Positions 16,464-27,573 of a stretch of DNA of 64,000 nt are shown one piece after another. This stretch comes from Streptomyces seoulensis (GTDB lineage: Bacteria; Actinomycetota; Actinomycetes; Streptomycetales; Streptomycetaceae). The DNA lies in assembly GCA_013364255.1 (NCBI GenBank), contig CP054936.1, positions 2,014,853 to 2,078,852 of the forward strand. Reading direction: 5' to 3'. Positions within the stretch are counted from its first letter, which is position 1. Each line of letters begins with the position of its first letter. The translations under genes and the position numbers were made by a program. The notes below the pieces were generated by a model, which saw only the letters and a list, made by a program, of their open reading frames with translations, was not told the origin of the DNA and did not search any database.

Positions 16464-17870
16464 TCAGCGCGGGACGGCGGCGGCCTTGCGCTCCGTCTCC
16501 GTCAGCGGGGCCTCCTGGAGCAGGGGCTTCTTCGGGCCCAGCAGCATCGGGACGAGCATGTCGGCGGAGAACAGCCGGGTGGCGGGCTTCTCCAGGCTCA
16601 TCACGTCCAGCAGGGCGCCGAGCGCGCGCGGGCTGCGCGCGCCGGTGGCCACGGCCCGGTCGACGAACCGGGCGAGGAAGCGCTCGACGGCGGTGGGCGG
16701 CGTGTCGGCGGCGCCCGGGTAGAAGGCGTCCTGGCCGACGGCGAGGTCCCAGGCCCCGGCGACGGGGCGGGCGGCGGCGCGCTGGAGGCGGCGCGCGGTG
16801 CCGGGGGCGGTGACGCGGTGGGCGCGCAGGACCTCGCGGACAGCGAGGGCGCACTGGGCGGCGACGGTCAGGCCGTGCCCGTAGACGGGGTTGTACGCGG
16901 CGACGGCGTCGCCGACGACGAGGTAGCCGTCGGGCCAGTGCCGGGCCTTCTCGTAGTAGCGGCGGTGGTTGGCGGTGCTGTGGGACAGGGCGACGTCCTC
17001 CAGCGGTTCGGCGTCCTTGAGCAGGTCCCCGATGACCGGGTCGCCCAGGCTCAGCGCGTAGTCCACGAAGGCGTCCGGGTCGGCGGTCGGTTCGGCGCCG
17101 CGGGAGCCGGTGAGGGTGACGATCCACCGGCCGTCCTCGACGGGCAGGATGATGCCGCCGCGGCTGGGCGCCTTGGCCGGGTTGGCCTGCACGTTGACCA
17201 GCGGGAAGGCGCCGTCCGCCGTGGTGCCGGGGGCGCGGTGCGTACGGGTGGCGTAGGTGACGCCCGCGTCGACCCGCCGTTCGGCGACGCGGGGCAGGCC
17301 GAGGTCTTCGAGCCACTGCGGGGAGCGGGAGCCGCGGCCGGAGGCGTCCACGACGAGGTCGGCGGCGAGGGTGTGCTCGTCGTCGCCGGTGCGCACCCGC
17401 AGCCCGGTGACGCGGCCGGCGTCGCCGGTCGGCGCGAGGGCGGTGGTGTCCTGGCGCAGCGTGACCCGCCCGTCGGCGAGGGCGTGCCGGCGCAGGACGT
17501 GGTCGAGCAGGTCCCGGGAGCTGACGAGGTTTTGGTGACGGGTGGCGAGGAAGCGCCGGAACCAGACCTCGTTCGGGGCCCTGGAGACCATGTCGCCCAT
17601 GATGCCCACCAGTCGGCCGCCCTCGGCGACGACGTCGTCGACCACGCCGGGCAGCAGTTCCTCGAAGGCCCGTACGCCGCCGCTCCAGACGAGGTGGGCG
17701 TGCCGGGCCTGGGGCACGCCGCGGCGCGGCGCGGCGTGCTCGGGCAGGGTGTCGCGCTCGACGACCGTGACGTCGGCGAAGTCGGCGAGCGCGGCGGCGG
17801 CGAACAGGCCGGCCGCGCTCGCGCCTATGACGATCGCGGTTGGCCGGCCGTTGGTGGCTCTGTCAGACAT
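16464..17870 (-). CDS. FAD-dependent monooxygenase / oxidoreductase
   Basis: A 468-residue flavoprotein. The N-terminal FAD motif VIGASAAGLFAAAAL is followed by VVERD, and the second FAD-binding motif GDAVAAYNPVYGHGL is near residue 305, the pattern of class A hydroxylases and geranylgeranyl-reductase-like enzymes. ATG 17870 is preferred over an in-frame TTG nine bases upstream; either way it overlaps the end of the MAB_1171c-type gene, so the genes are co-translated. In streptomycetes such an oxygenase often follows an HExxH/MAB_1171c pair; its substrate is not known. Confidence 0.85.
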   Translation of the reverse strand: MSDRATNGRPTAIVIGASAAGLFAAAALADFADVTVVERDTLPEHAAPRRGVPQARHAHLVWSGGVRAFEELLPGVVDDVVAEGGRLVGIMGDMVSRAPNEVWFRRFLATRHQNLVSSRDLLDHVLRRHALADGRVTLRQDTTALAPTGDAGRVTGLRVRTGDDEHTLAADLVVDASGRGSRSPQWLEDLGLPRVAERRVDAGVTYATRTHRAPGTTADGAFPLVNVQANPAKAPSRGGIILPVEDGRWIVTLTGSRGAEPTADPDAFVDYALSLGDPVIGDLLKDAEPLEDVALSHSTANHRRYYEKARHWPDGYLVVGDAVAAYNPVYGHGLTVAAQCALAVREVLRAHRVTAPGTARRLQRAAARPVAGAWDLAVGQDAFYPGAADTPPTAVERFLARFVDRAVATGARSPRALGALLDVMSLEKPATRLFSADMLVPMLLGPKKPLLQEAPLTETERKAAAVPR

Positions 17871-19053
17871 GGAGGTCAAGGCTTTCTGTGCTGGCCGCCC
17901 GCCGGCGGACGCCGTCGACGGTGCGGGGGTGGCGCAGGGCGAGGGAGACGGCGTCGAGGTGGTCGCTCAGGTCGGCGCCGGGGTGCGGTGGGCGCCGGGC
18001 GGGGGCGGCCGGCTCGCCGCGCCGGCAGGTCTCGACGGCGGCCAGGACGGTGACGGCTCCGGCCAGGCCGTCCGCCGCGGCCGCGCCGTGCGCGGCCGCG
18101 GCCACGCGGTGGGCCCGCGCGTAGAGGCCGTGGTCGAGGTGGCCGGCGAGCAGGCGCAGGGCGTCGTGGATGCGCTGGCGCCGTTGCAGCAGGCGCAGGT
18201 CGAGCGGCGCCCACGGGCCGATGCGGGCCTTGGCCGCGGCGGGCGCGAGGACCTTGACGGCGCGCCACAGCGGGCGCAGCCGCCGGTACTCGGCGCGGTC
18301 GCGGGCCCAGCCGGTGAGGGCGGGGCCGGCCTGCGGGACGATGAAGCCGATGGCCAGCAGGGCCGCCTGGGCGAGCGCGAAGGGCGGCGCGGCGCGGGTG
18401 CTCAGGACGTCCCAGTCCGTCCCCGACCACCGGGCCGTCACGGCGGTCAGCTTGGCCGCGTCGTAGACCAGTCCGGAGGCGAAGCCGAGCTGGAGCAGGA
18501 CGACCCCCGCCTTCAGCCAGGGGTTGGCGATCTGCGGGAACCACTTCCACAGCAGCCGGGTGGAGACGGCGCACGAGGTGAGGTGGGCGAGCAGGTAGAG
18601 CAGGATGTGCTCGCGCATCCAGGGGGTGTCGGCGTAGTAGGTGTCCAGGTCGTAGATGCGCGGCACCGGGGCGTCGGCCAGGGCGAACGTGGTCCACAGG
18701 GCGACGACGACGCCCGTGTAGGCGGCGTAGAGGCGGCGGATGGTGCGCCGGCGCCGGGGCGAGGGCGCCTCCCGCCAGCGGATGATCATGGCGAGGCCGG
18801 TGGCGCAGAACGCGGTCAGGAAGGAGTACGCCCAGGGCGAGGCGATGTTGGCGACGCCCGTGCGCCGGTTGAGGCGGTCGATGTTGGCGGGGGTGATGAC
18901 GACGAGGACGGCCGTGGCCCACAGCAGCAGCAGGGTGGTCGCGCGCACCTCGGGGTCGCGCCAGGCGCGCAGGAAGGTCGGCACCCGGGAGACCAGCGCG
19001 ATGACCAGCAGCGCGGTGGGGACCGCGTAGGGGATGTGGAAGTGGGGGCTCAT
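17863..19053 (-). CDS. MAB_1171c-family multi-pass membrane protein
   Basis: A 396-residue protein. Seven to eight hydrophobic helices occupy residues 1 to about 245; a cytoplasmic C-terminal region follows (DLRLLQRRQRIHDALRLL). This is the architecture and motif set (RVPTFLRAWRDP, NIDRLNRRTG, TPWMREHIL) of the MAB_1171c putative transporter family. The start overlaps the stop of the HExxH gene (ATGA) and its end overlaps the FAD gene, making a compact three-gene operon. Transport has not been shown for the family; a sensory or signalling role with the metallopeptidase-like partner is also possible. Confidence 0.8.
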   Translation of the reverse strand: MSPHFHIPYAVPTALLVIALVSRVPTFLRAWRDPEVRATTLLLLWATAVLVVITPANIDRLNRRTGVANIASPWAYSFLTAFCATGLAMIIRWREAPSPRRRRTIRRLYAAYTGVVVALWTTFALADAPVPRIYDLDTYYADTPWMREHILLYLLAHLTSCAVSTRLLWKWFPQIANPWLKAGVVLLQLGFASGLVYDAAKLTAVTARWSGTDWDVLSTRAAPPFALAQAALLAIGFIVPQAGPALTGWARDRAEYRRLRPLWRAVKVLAPAAAKARIGPWAPLDLRLLQRRQRIHDALRLLAGHLDHGLYARAHRVAAAAHGAAAADGLAGAVTVLAAVETCRRGEPAAPARRPPHPGADLSDHLDAVSLALRHPRTVDGVRRRAASTESLDLHV

Positions 19054-19661
19054 CCCAGGATGCGTCCGGTGCGGTTGAGGAGCGAGAGGTTGATGCGTCC
19101 CTCCACGGTGGCCGCGCTGACCGGGCCTTCGGCGTAGCGGCCCGTCATCCAGGTGCGCACCTCGCGGCCGAAGAGCAGGCCGAAGGTCTCCGCCTGCGCC
19201 TCGTGGTCGTCGGCCGATTCGGTCCGGGCGGCCGCCGTCACCAGGGCCTCGCGGGGCACCTCCACCGCGGCCAGGATCCGTTCCGCGGCCCGGCGCACCG
19301 CCTCGGGCGACCGGCCGGCGGTCAGGGCGCGGGCGGCCGCCGGGGGGTCGGCGCCGTGCGGGTCGCAGTGGCCGCACTCCTCGTGCCACAACTCGTGTCC
19401 GAGTATGACCAGTTGCGCTTCGGGTGCGGTGCGTTCCTCGACGACGATGATCGAGCGGTCTCCGCAGTCCAGGCGCAGGCCGGTGACGGGGACGTCCGGC
19501 GGGAAGCCGCGCAGGACCAGTTGGACGGGACGGCCGACGCGCACGCTCATGGCGCGGCAGAACCCGTTCATGACCGCCGTGGGTTCGGCCGGCCGCCGGA
19601 TCGACTTCGACGCCTCCCGGGCCAGGGCGGTGAGCAGCGACTTCATCGCCTTGGTGGTCAT
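19050..19661 (-). CDS. HExxH metallopeptidase-like 'toxin component' protein
   Basis: A 203-residue protein with an HELWHEECGH zinc-site motif near residue 100, resembling ImmA/IrrE-type peptidases and usually annotated in Streptomyces as a toxin component. The start is chosen at ATG 19661 because GGAAGGAGA lies upstream; a longer form would begin at 19730. In related genomes the gene is commonly preceded by an XRE-type regulator that the peptidase may cleave, but none is present here: the next gene upstream is the divergent lipase. First gene of the overlapping operon with the MAB_1171c protein and FAD enzyme. Confidence 0.75.
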   Translation of the reverse strand: MTTKAMKSLLTALAREASKSIRRPAEPTAVMNGFCRAMSVRVGRPVQLVLRGFPPDVPVTGLRLDCGDRSIIVVEERTAPEAQLVILGHELWHEECGHCDPHGADPPAAARALTAGRSPEAVRRAAERILAAVEVPREALVTAAARTESADDHEAQAETFGLLFGREVRTWMTGRYAEGPVSAATVEGRINLSLLNRTGRILG

Positions 19662-19991
19662 CGGCCGGTGTCTCCTTCCGGGGCGGCACCGACCTCGGAA
19701 CTCACGCCGTATCGGTTCATCGGAGTGCATCTGGCACCTTACGTGTCCGCCGCCCTTTCACACGATCGTTTCCTAGCCAAAAAAGACCACGGGCGCGATG
19801 GCCCCGTTCGGTAAGTGGAGTGGAATGAACGGCGGTTGATCCTACGCGGGCGACGGCTCCGCCCGTACCCGGCTCTGGCCCCGGGGAGATACCGAGCGGT
19901 ATACATGCCCAGTCGAACGCGTGAGCGGCCGTGCTCGGATGCCGGTGCCGCGACGGGTTCAGCCGTGTCCGGGACGAGGGGGAGGGTGTTC
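19662..19991. other. Divergent intergenic region, no gene seen
   Basis: 330 bp between the HExxH operon and the lipase gene. It is less GC-rich than its surroundings around 19755-19800 (including an A6 run near 19780), which suits divergent promoters. I see no convincing coding frame or strong dyad. Confidence 0.5.
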
Positions 19992-20900
19992 ATGGGGAAC
20001 GACGCGGAGCGGGGCCGAGGGACGCGGGGACGTCGGTGGCGGGCCGCCGCGGGGGTGGCGCTCGGCTGCTGCGCCCTGTTCGCCGCGTCGACGGCGCCGG
20101 CCGCCGCGCACGGCGGGACGTCCGGGCGCGCCGAGCGGTACGTGTCGCTGGGCGACTCCTACACCTCGGGGCCGCTCATCCCCCGGCAGGTGGACGCGAA
20201 CTGCGCCCGGTCCGACAGCAACTACCCCTCCCTGGTGGCGCGGCAGCGCGCGACGACCGGCTTCCAGGACGTGAGCTGCTCGGGCGCGACCACCGAGGAC
20301 ATGTGGCGGCCGCAGGGCACGAACGGCCCCCAGCTCGACGCGCTGGACCGGGACACGGACCTGGTGACGGTCCAGATCGGCGGCAACGACGTCGGCTTCG
20401 GCTCCATCATCGCCACCTGCGCCCGCCTCGGCGTGCAGGACCCGGCGGGCGACCCGTGCCGGCGCTCCTACACCTCCTCGGGCGTCGATCAGCTGACGCT
20501 GACCATCGCCCGCACCGCTCCCCGGGTGGACCGGGTGCTGCGGGCCGTGCACGCCAGGTCCCCGCACGCACGGGTGGTCGTCGTCGGCTACCCGGACCTC
20601 CTGCCCGACGACGGCAGCGGCTGCTTCCCCTCGGTGCCGTTCGCCGCGCGGGACTTCCCGTACCTGCGCGACACCGAGAAGCGGCTGAACCTGATGCTGC
20701 GCCTGGTGGCCGCGGTCAACGGCGCGCGATACGTCGACACCTACGGACCCACACGCGGCCACGACATGTGCAAGGCTCCGGCCGACCGCTGGATCGAGCC
20801 GTTGCAGCCCGCCGCGCCGGCCGCGCCGGCACACCCCAACGCCCGGGGTGAGGAGGCCATGGCGGACGCCGTGCTGCGCACCCTCGGCACCCGCCGCTGA
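19992..20900 (+). CDS. Secreted SGNH-family lipase/esterase
   Basis: A 302-residue secreted hydrolase. Residues 1-40 form a Sec-type signal (Arg-rich start, hydrophobic core, APAAAHG). The SGNH blocks are visible: YVSLGDSYTSG (nucleophile Ser), IGGNDVGF (block III Asn), and a C-terminal AHPNARG (block V His, with the Asp three residues before replaced by Ala-Pro). Paired Cys match the extracellular Streptomyces lipases. It is followed by a strong terminator. Substrates are probably acyl esters or phospholipids. Confidence 0.9.
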   Translation: MGNDAERGRGTRGRRWRAAAGVALGCCALFAASTAPAAAHGGTSGRAERYVSLGDSYTSGPLIPRQVDANCARSDSNYPSLVARQRATTGFQDVSCSGATTEDMWRPQGTNGPQLDALDRDTDLVTVQIGGNDVGFGSIIATCARLGVQDPAGDPCRRSYTSSGVDQLTLTIARTAPRVDRVLRAVHARSPHARVVVVGYPDLLPDDGSGCFPSVPFAARDFPYLRDTEKRLNLMLRLVAAVNGARYVDTYGPTRGHDMCKAPADRWIEPLQPAAPAAPAHPNARGEEAMADAVLRTLGTRR

Positions 20901-20925
20901 CGGCTTCGGCGGCCGCCGGAGACGC

Positions 20926-20965
20926 GGGTGTGCGGCGAGCCGGGAGACCGGCTCGCCGCACACCC
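20926..20965. terminator. Strong bidirectional terminator hairpin
   Basis: A perfect 18-bp inverted repeat (20926-20943 / 20948-20965) with a GAGA tetraloop lies between the convergent lipase and discoidin-protein genes. This is one of the cleanest stem-loops in the window. Confidence 0.9.
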
Positions 20966-20994
20966 TTGCCGTGCCGTGGGTCAGGCGCCCCGGA

Positions 20995-23553
20995 TCAGGG
21001 GAACAGCGTCACCTTGGACGGCACGGTGTCCGTGCCGGAGGTGGGCGCTCCCGTGTCGTTGACGACGTGGGCGTACTGGCCCTTGCCGCCGAGGGAGATC
21101 ACCTGGATGTCGTGCAGCTTGACGCCGGACTTCACCGGCACCTGGAAGCCGTGCCGCTGGACGATCGAGGGATCGGCCGTGAAGTTGCAGTAGCTGCCCA
21201 GGCCCCAGGCCTCGTGCTGGTTGACGGTGTCGGCGACCTTGTAGGCCGCGTAGCCGACGATGCCGTCGTGGGTGACGGCGGCGGCGTTCGGGACGTCGTA
21301 GGCCTTCTCGTTCTGGAAGAAGATGGTCCGGCCGCGCTCGCCGGCCCAGTAGACGTCGTACTTGTTGAAGTGCTCGACGAACAGGCCGGTGGCCAGGACG
21401 TCGTTGCCGTTGACGCGCAGGCCGTAGTCGGCGCGGTTGGTCTCCCAGCCGACGCCGCTGCCGTGGTCGGCGCGCCACAGCCAGGTGTGGTCGATGATCA
21501 CGTTGTTGCTGTTGACGACGACCGAGTTGGTGGCCAGGCCGGGGCCCGCGCCGCCGATGCGGACGAACACGTCCTGCATGGTGGTGGGGTTGGCCGAGTG
21601 GTCGGCCGAGGAGCCCGCCGCACCGATCTGGAGAAGGGTGTCGGAGTTGGCGGAGCCCGCGTCGATCAGGAAGCCGGCCAGCTTGACGCCGTCCACGTCG
21701 GCGACGTGCATCGCGTCGACGCCGTGGTCGGGCACGATGGTGGCGAGACCGAGACCGAGCACCACGGTGTCGGCGCGGGTGACGTTGATGGTCTGGTCGA
21801 GGTGGTAGACGCCCGGCGTGAACAGCAGGTTGAGGCCCTGGGAGAGCGCCTGGTTGATGGTGGCGGCGGTCGCTCCCGGCTTGACGACGTAGAACTGGTC
21901 GAGCGGCAGGGAGGTGCCCGCGTTGGCCGGCCAGGACACGCCGCGCGCGTTGGTGCGCTTGGCGGGCACGAACACCTTGTAGGTGCTGCCGTCCAGGTAG
22001 AGGAACGGCTTCTCCCGCGAGACGGGGGTGTTGTCCAGCGTGGTGTACGGGCCGGAGTCGAAGTTGGTCGCCGGGGCGCCCTGGACGCCGGAGAACGTCA
22101 TGTTCCACACGCCGTTGGTCCAGCCGCCCACCGAGCTGTCGCGGGTGTACCACTGCTGCTGGGAGTACGGGCCGACGGTGCCGTCGATCTTGGAGTCGGC
22201 GATGTAGCCGCCGGAGGCCCAGCCGTAGCCGTTCGGGGCGAGGTTGAGGCCGCCCTTGACGTGGATGCGGCGGAACGGCGCGGCCTGGGCGACGGCCCAG
22301 CGGTCGGTGCCGTTGGACGGGGTGATGGCGAGGTTCTCCGCCGAACGCCAGAAGTTCTGTGTGGCGTTGCCGTTGAACCAGCCCGCGTCGACGGTCACGT
22401 CACCGTTGATCTGGGTGTCGTCGGGGTTCAGGCCCAGGCCGGAGATCGAGGTGTAGAAGCCGATCTGGGCGTTGATGCCGTTGTAGGTGCCCGGCTTCAG
22501 CAGGAACTGGTAGCGGCCGGAGCCGAACTGGTTGGACTCCTGCTGGGAGAAGACCTGGTCGAACTTCTGCTGGAGGTTGGGGGTGGAGGGGTCGACCACG
22601 ATCACGTTGGGGCCGAGGTCGCCGCCGCCCTGGACCGGACCGGTGGAGCCGGACGAGGTCGTGTGCACGGCGACCTCCCACAGCGAGTAGCCGTAACCGG
22701 TGGCGCGCGCGGTGCCGTTGACGCGCAGGTAACGGCCCGAGCCGCTGACGTCGTAGGAGGCGGTGCCGCCGGTCGCGCCGGTGACGCTCTTCAGCGTGGT
22801 CCAGCTGCTGCCGTCCGAGGAGGTCTGGATCTGGAAGTTCTTGGCGTAGGCGGCCTCCCAGTTGAGGTCCACCTTGCACAGGTTCTGGACCGAGCCCAGG
22901 TCCACCTGCACCCACTGCGGGTCGGCGGCGGCGCTGGACCAGCGGGTGCCGGTGTCGCCGTCGAAGGCGGCGGAGGCGGGGGTGCCCGCGTTCTCCGTCG
23001 AGGAGGCGGAGGCCGGCTTGCCCTTGGCCGCGTTGGCGCTGTCGCAGGAGCCGGTGGAGCCGCCTCCGGTGTCGCCGCCGGCGGTGCCGAAGACCTGGAA
23101 CTCCCAGAGGGAGTAGCCGTACTGGGTGGCCCGGTGGACGCCGTACATCCTGACGTAGCGGCCCTGGCCGGAGACGTCGAGGCTGTCGGTGCCGCCGTCG
23201 CCGCCGGTGACGCTCTTCAGATCGGTCCAGGCGCTGCCGTCCGAGGAGATCTGGACCTTGTAGTCCTTGCCGTAGGCGGCCTCCCAGTTGAGGACGACCT
23301 TGGTGACCGAGGCCGAGGCGCCGAGGTCCACCTGGAGCCACTGGTCGTCCGTGGCGGCCGAGGACCAGCGGGTGCCGGTGTCCCCGTCGACGGCGAAGGC
23401 GGCGGGGGTGCCGCCGTTCTCGGTCGAGGACGAGGTGGCGGTCCTGCCCTGGGACAGCGGTATCTCGGCGGCCGCCGCGGACGGGGCGTGTGCGGGGAGG
23501 GTGATGAGCGCTGCCAGTGCGGCCAGCGCGACACCCAGGGATCTTGGTCTCAT
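20995..23553 (-). CDS. Secreted protein with two F5/8C domains and a beta-helix domain
   Basis: An 852-residue secreted protein. It has a Sec signal (MRPRSLGVALAALAALITL...) followed by two tandem discoidin (F5/8 type C, CBM32-like) domains at about residues 30-165 and 185-315, each with GTRWSSAA and the ending YGYSLWE. The remaining 530 residues look like a right-handed beta-helix (NVIVVDPSTPNLQQ, VVVNSNNVIIDHTWLWRADHG) as in polysaccharide hydrolases or lyases of the GH55/GH87 type. Homologues are often mislabelled adenylyl cyclase. An extracellular glucan- or glycan-degrading role is inferred; the exact GH family cannot be fixed by eye. Confidence 0.82.
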   Translation of the reverse strand: MRPRSLGVALAALAALITLPAHAPSAAAAEIPLSQGRTATSSSTENGGTPAAFAVDGDTGTRWSSAATDDQWLQVDLGASASVTKVVLNWEAAYGKDYKVQISSDGSAWTDLKSVTGGDGGTDSLDVSGQGRYVRMYGVHRATQYGYSLWEFQVFGTAGGDTGGGSTGSCDSANAAKGKPASASSTENAGTPASAAFDGDTGTRWSSAAADPQWVQVDLGSVQNLCKVDLNWEAAYAKNFQIQTSSDGSSWTTLKSVTGATGGTASYDVSGSGRYLRVNGTARATGYGYSLWEVAVHTTSSGSTGPVQGGGDLGPNVIVVDPSTPNLQQKFDQVFSQQESNQFGSGRYQFLLKPGTYNGINAQIGFYTSISGLGLNPDDTQINGDVTVDAGWFNGNATQNFWRSAENLAITPSNGTDRWAVAQAAPFRRIHVKGGLNLAPNGYGWASGGYIADSKIDGTVGPYSQQQWYTRDSSVGGWTNGVWNMTFSGVQGAPATNFDSGPYTTLDNTPVSREKPFLYLDGSTYKVFVPAKRTNARGVSWPANAGTSLPLDQFYVVKPGATAATINQALSQGLNLLFTPGVYHLDQTINVTRADTVVLGLGLATIVPDHGVDAMHVADVDGVKLAGFLIDAGSANSDTLLQIGAAGSSADHSANPTTMQDVFVRIGGAGPGLATNSVVVNSNNVIIDHTWLWRADHGSGVGWETNRADYGLRVNGNDVLATGLFVEHFNKYDVYWAGERGRTIFFQNEKAYDVPNAAAVTHDGIVGYAAYKVADTVNQHEAWGLGSYCNFTADPSIVQRHGFQVPVKSGVKLHDIQVISLGGKGQYAHVVNDTGAPTSGTDTVPSKVTLFP

Positions 23554-23782
23554 GGGGGTCCCTGCGGGTGCGAATCGAGAGGGGTCGGCGACAGGCGCGC
23601 AGAAGGTAGGGAGAGTACGGCTCAACGACTCGCGCCAGTCGCTTAGTTCACGTCTTGATTTAACTGATGAGACCTGTGGTGCGGCAAGCCTTCGGACACG
23701 GGAATCTTTCAAGCCTTGATGAGAAGGGGCCCGAGCGGGCCGGTCACGGTGTTCACAAGGTGACGTGAGCGGCGCGAAACGG

Positions 23783-23800
23783 ATGAGTAGGGGTACTCAT
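23783..23800. promoter_or_regulatory. Perfect palindromic operator upstream of lipoprotein gene
   Basis: ATGAGTA-GGGG-TACTCAT: a perfect 7-bp dyad with 4-bp centre, 33 bp before the lipoprotein start codon. Size and symmetry fit a dimeric response regulator or MarR/GntR-type binding site close to the transcription start. The regulator is unknown. Confidence 0.6.
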
Positions 23801-23833
23801 GACACCCGCGGCGACAGCGGGAACGATCGCGGC

Positions 23834-24409
23834 ATGACCAAGCCGAGAAGGACCAGGGCCGCGGCCGGGGCGCTGCCGGCGGCGGTGGCGGTGCTCGCCG
23901 TGCTGGCGGCGGGCTGCGGGACCCAGTCGTCCGACGACGACGCCGGCGGCGCGGCCGGGTCCGCGCGGACCTCCGCGGCCGCCCCGAGCGGGCCCGCCGA
24001 CGTCCCGTGTCCGGGCGAGAGCCCCACCCCGACGCCGACCGCCACGGGCTCCGGCGAACTGCCCCCGGACCACTACGCCGAGAACCACGGCTTCCGGGTG
24101 CCCATCCCGCTGCACGGCCGGGCGCGCTGCGCCGGCCTCGCGGCCGCCGCCCGCATCGAGAAGGCCCTGCGGCCGCTGAGCGAGCGCCGCGACTTCGACC
24201 CGGAGCACACCCGCGAGGCGCTCACCGCTCTCGGGTACCCGGCCGGGAAGGTGGAGTCCTCCGCCAACGGCGACCAGGCCGTCAGCTTCCTGATCGACGC
24301 GTCCACCATGTGCCTGGAGGGCTCCCTGAACCGGGTGGCCGCCGAGGCGGACGCCTTCGGCGGCTACCCGGACGGCACCGGCTGCGAACCGCCCCGCGGC
24401 GGCCACTGA
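23834..24409 (+). CDS. Hypothetical lipoprotein
   Basis: A 191-residue lipoprotein. The signal peptide ends in a lipobox (LAAGC at about residue 28), followed by a Ser/Ala/Pro-rich linker to residue 65. The mature domain ([15 protein letters not shown], then Arg/Glu-rich helices) has four Cys that could form two disulfides outside the membrane. I do not recognise the domain. ATG 23834 is chosen since it starts the signal peptide directly; an in-frame ATG 69 bp upstream would add a hydrophilic stretch and overlap the operator. Confidence 0.75.
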   Translation: MTKPRRTRAAAGALPAAVAVLAVLAAGCGTQSSDDDAGGAAGSARTSAAAPSGPADVPCPGESPTPTPTATGSGELPPDHYAENHGFRVPIPLHGRARCAGLAAAARIEKALRPLSERRDFDPEHTREALTALGYPAGKVESSANGDQAVSFLIDASTMCLEGSLNRVAAEADAFGGYPDGTGCEPPRGGH

Positions 24410-24448
24410 CCGCCCGGGCGCGCGCACGGCCCGCCGGAAGACGGACGC

Positions 24449-24480
24449 GTGGGGGCCGGCCGTCGCCGGCCGGCCCCCAC
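24449..24480. terminator. Bidirectional terminator between lipoprotein gene and katG
   Basis: Perfect 13-bp arms (24449-24461 / 24468-24480) with a 6-nt loop between convergent genes. Confidence 0.85.
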
Positions 24481-24499
24481 GGTCCTCACTGCCGTACGG

Positions 24500-26764
<2,265 letters not shown>

Positions 26765-27202
26765 TCAGGAACTGCGGGCGGTGGCGCATCCGGGACACAG
26801 GCCCCAGTAGATGACCTCGGCCTCGTCGATCGAGAAGCCGTGGTCGTCGGCGGCGGTGAGGCAGGGTGCTTCGCCGGTCGCGCAGTCCACGTCGGCGACG
26901 GCGCCGCACGACCGGCACACGAGATGGTGGTGGTTGTCCCCGACGCGCCCCTCGTACCGGGCCGGACTGCCGGCCGGTTCGATGCGGCGGACGAGTCCGG
27001 CCGCGGTGAGCGCGCGCAGGGCCTCGTACACGGCCTGCAGGGAGACGTGTCCGACCCGGTCGCGCACCCCGGCGGCGATGGCCTCGGCGTCGAGGTGGTC
27101 ACCCTGGCGGACGGTCTCCAGGAGGGCGACGCGGGCGGCCGTCACCCTGAGGCCGGCACCGCGCAACTCCTGTGCGGTGGCGGGTCGCTGGGCTGCCGTC
27201 AT
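26765..27202 (-). CDS. furA: Fur-family peroxide-responsive regulator (FurA/CatR-like)
   Basis: A 145-residue Fur-family repressor. The winged helix is in residues 1-85 (HVSLQAVYEALRALTAAGLV). Metal sites are DNHHHLVCRSCG and a second CPGC, so the structural Cys4 zinc is present. In actinomycetes the copy next to katG (FurA/CatR) represses the operon and is inactivated by peroxide. An operator-like dyad lies just upstream of the start. ATG 27202 is used; an in-frame ATG at 27232 would overlap the operator and is less likely. Confidence 0.93.
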   Translation of the reverse strand: MTAAQRPATAQELRGAGLRVTAARVALLETVRQGDHLDAEAIAAGVRDRVGHVSLQAVYEALRALTAAGLVRRIEPAGSPARYEGRVGDNHHHLVCRSCGAVADVDCATGEAPCLTAADDHGFSIDEAEVIYWGLCPGCATARSS

Positions 27203-27219
27203 GAGCCCAGAACCTACCG

Positions 27220-27242
27220 TCTTAAACATGAGGAGTTCAAGA
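27220..27242. promoter_or_regulatory. Fur-box-like operator of furA-katG
   Basis: On the minus strand TCTTGAAC-N7-GTTTAAGA: an 8-bp inverted repeat with one mismatch, 17 bp upstream of the furA start codon. AT content is clearly higher than around it. Spacing and sequence fit a FurA-type box, implying autoregulation. Confidence 0.75.
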
Positions 27243-27573
27243 AAACGAAGGATGAAAGTCTGGGGCGGCCCGGTCCGCCCGCTCCGCCGTCCTCCGCCGG
27301 GAGACGGGAAGGTGACGGCGGCGCCGTGGACGAAGCGGGGGCGCCGTGGATGAAGCTGACGAAGCGGGCGGAACGCCGCGACGCCGACCGCGACACGTGC
27401 GGGCCGTGGGGCGGCACATGTCGCGGCCGGCGTCGTGGACCGACCGAAGGGGGACGGGGGCGGGGACGGGGACGGGAGCGGGGGCGGGGACGGCAAGGAG
27501 CGTACGGGGCTCCGGAACGCGGCCGGCGCCGCCCGGAACCCTTCCGCGGCGGGCGGGGGCCGCGCCCTGCCGG
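27243..27573. other. Intergenic region between pgm 3' end and furA, no gene seen
   Basis: 331 bp with degenerate G-rich hexamers (GGGGAC/GGGGGC-like) at about 27446-27498. The furA promoter should lie near 27245-27280. No supported coding frame or clear terminator stem was found. Confidence 0.5.
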
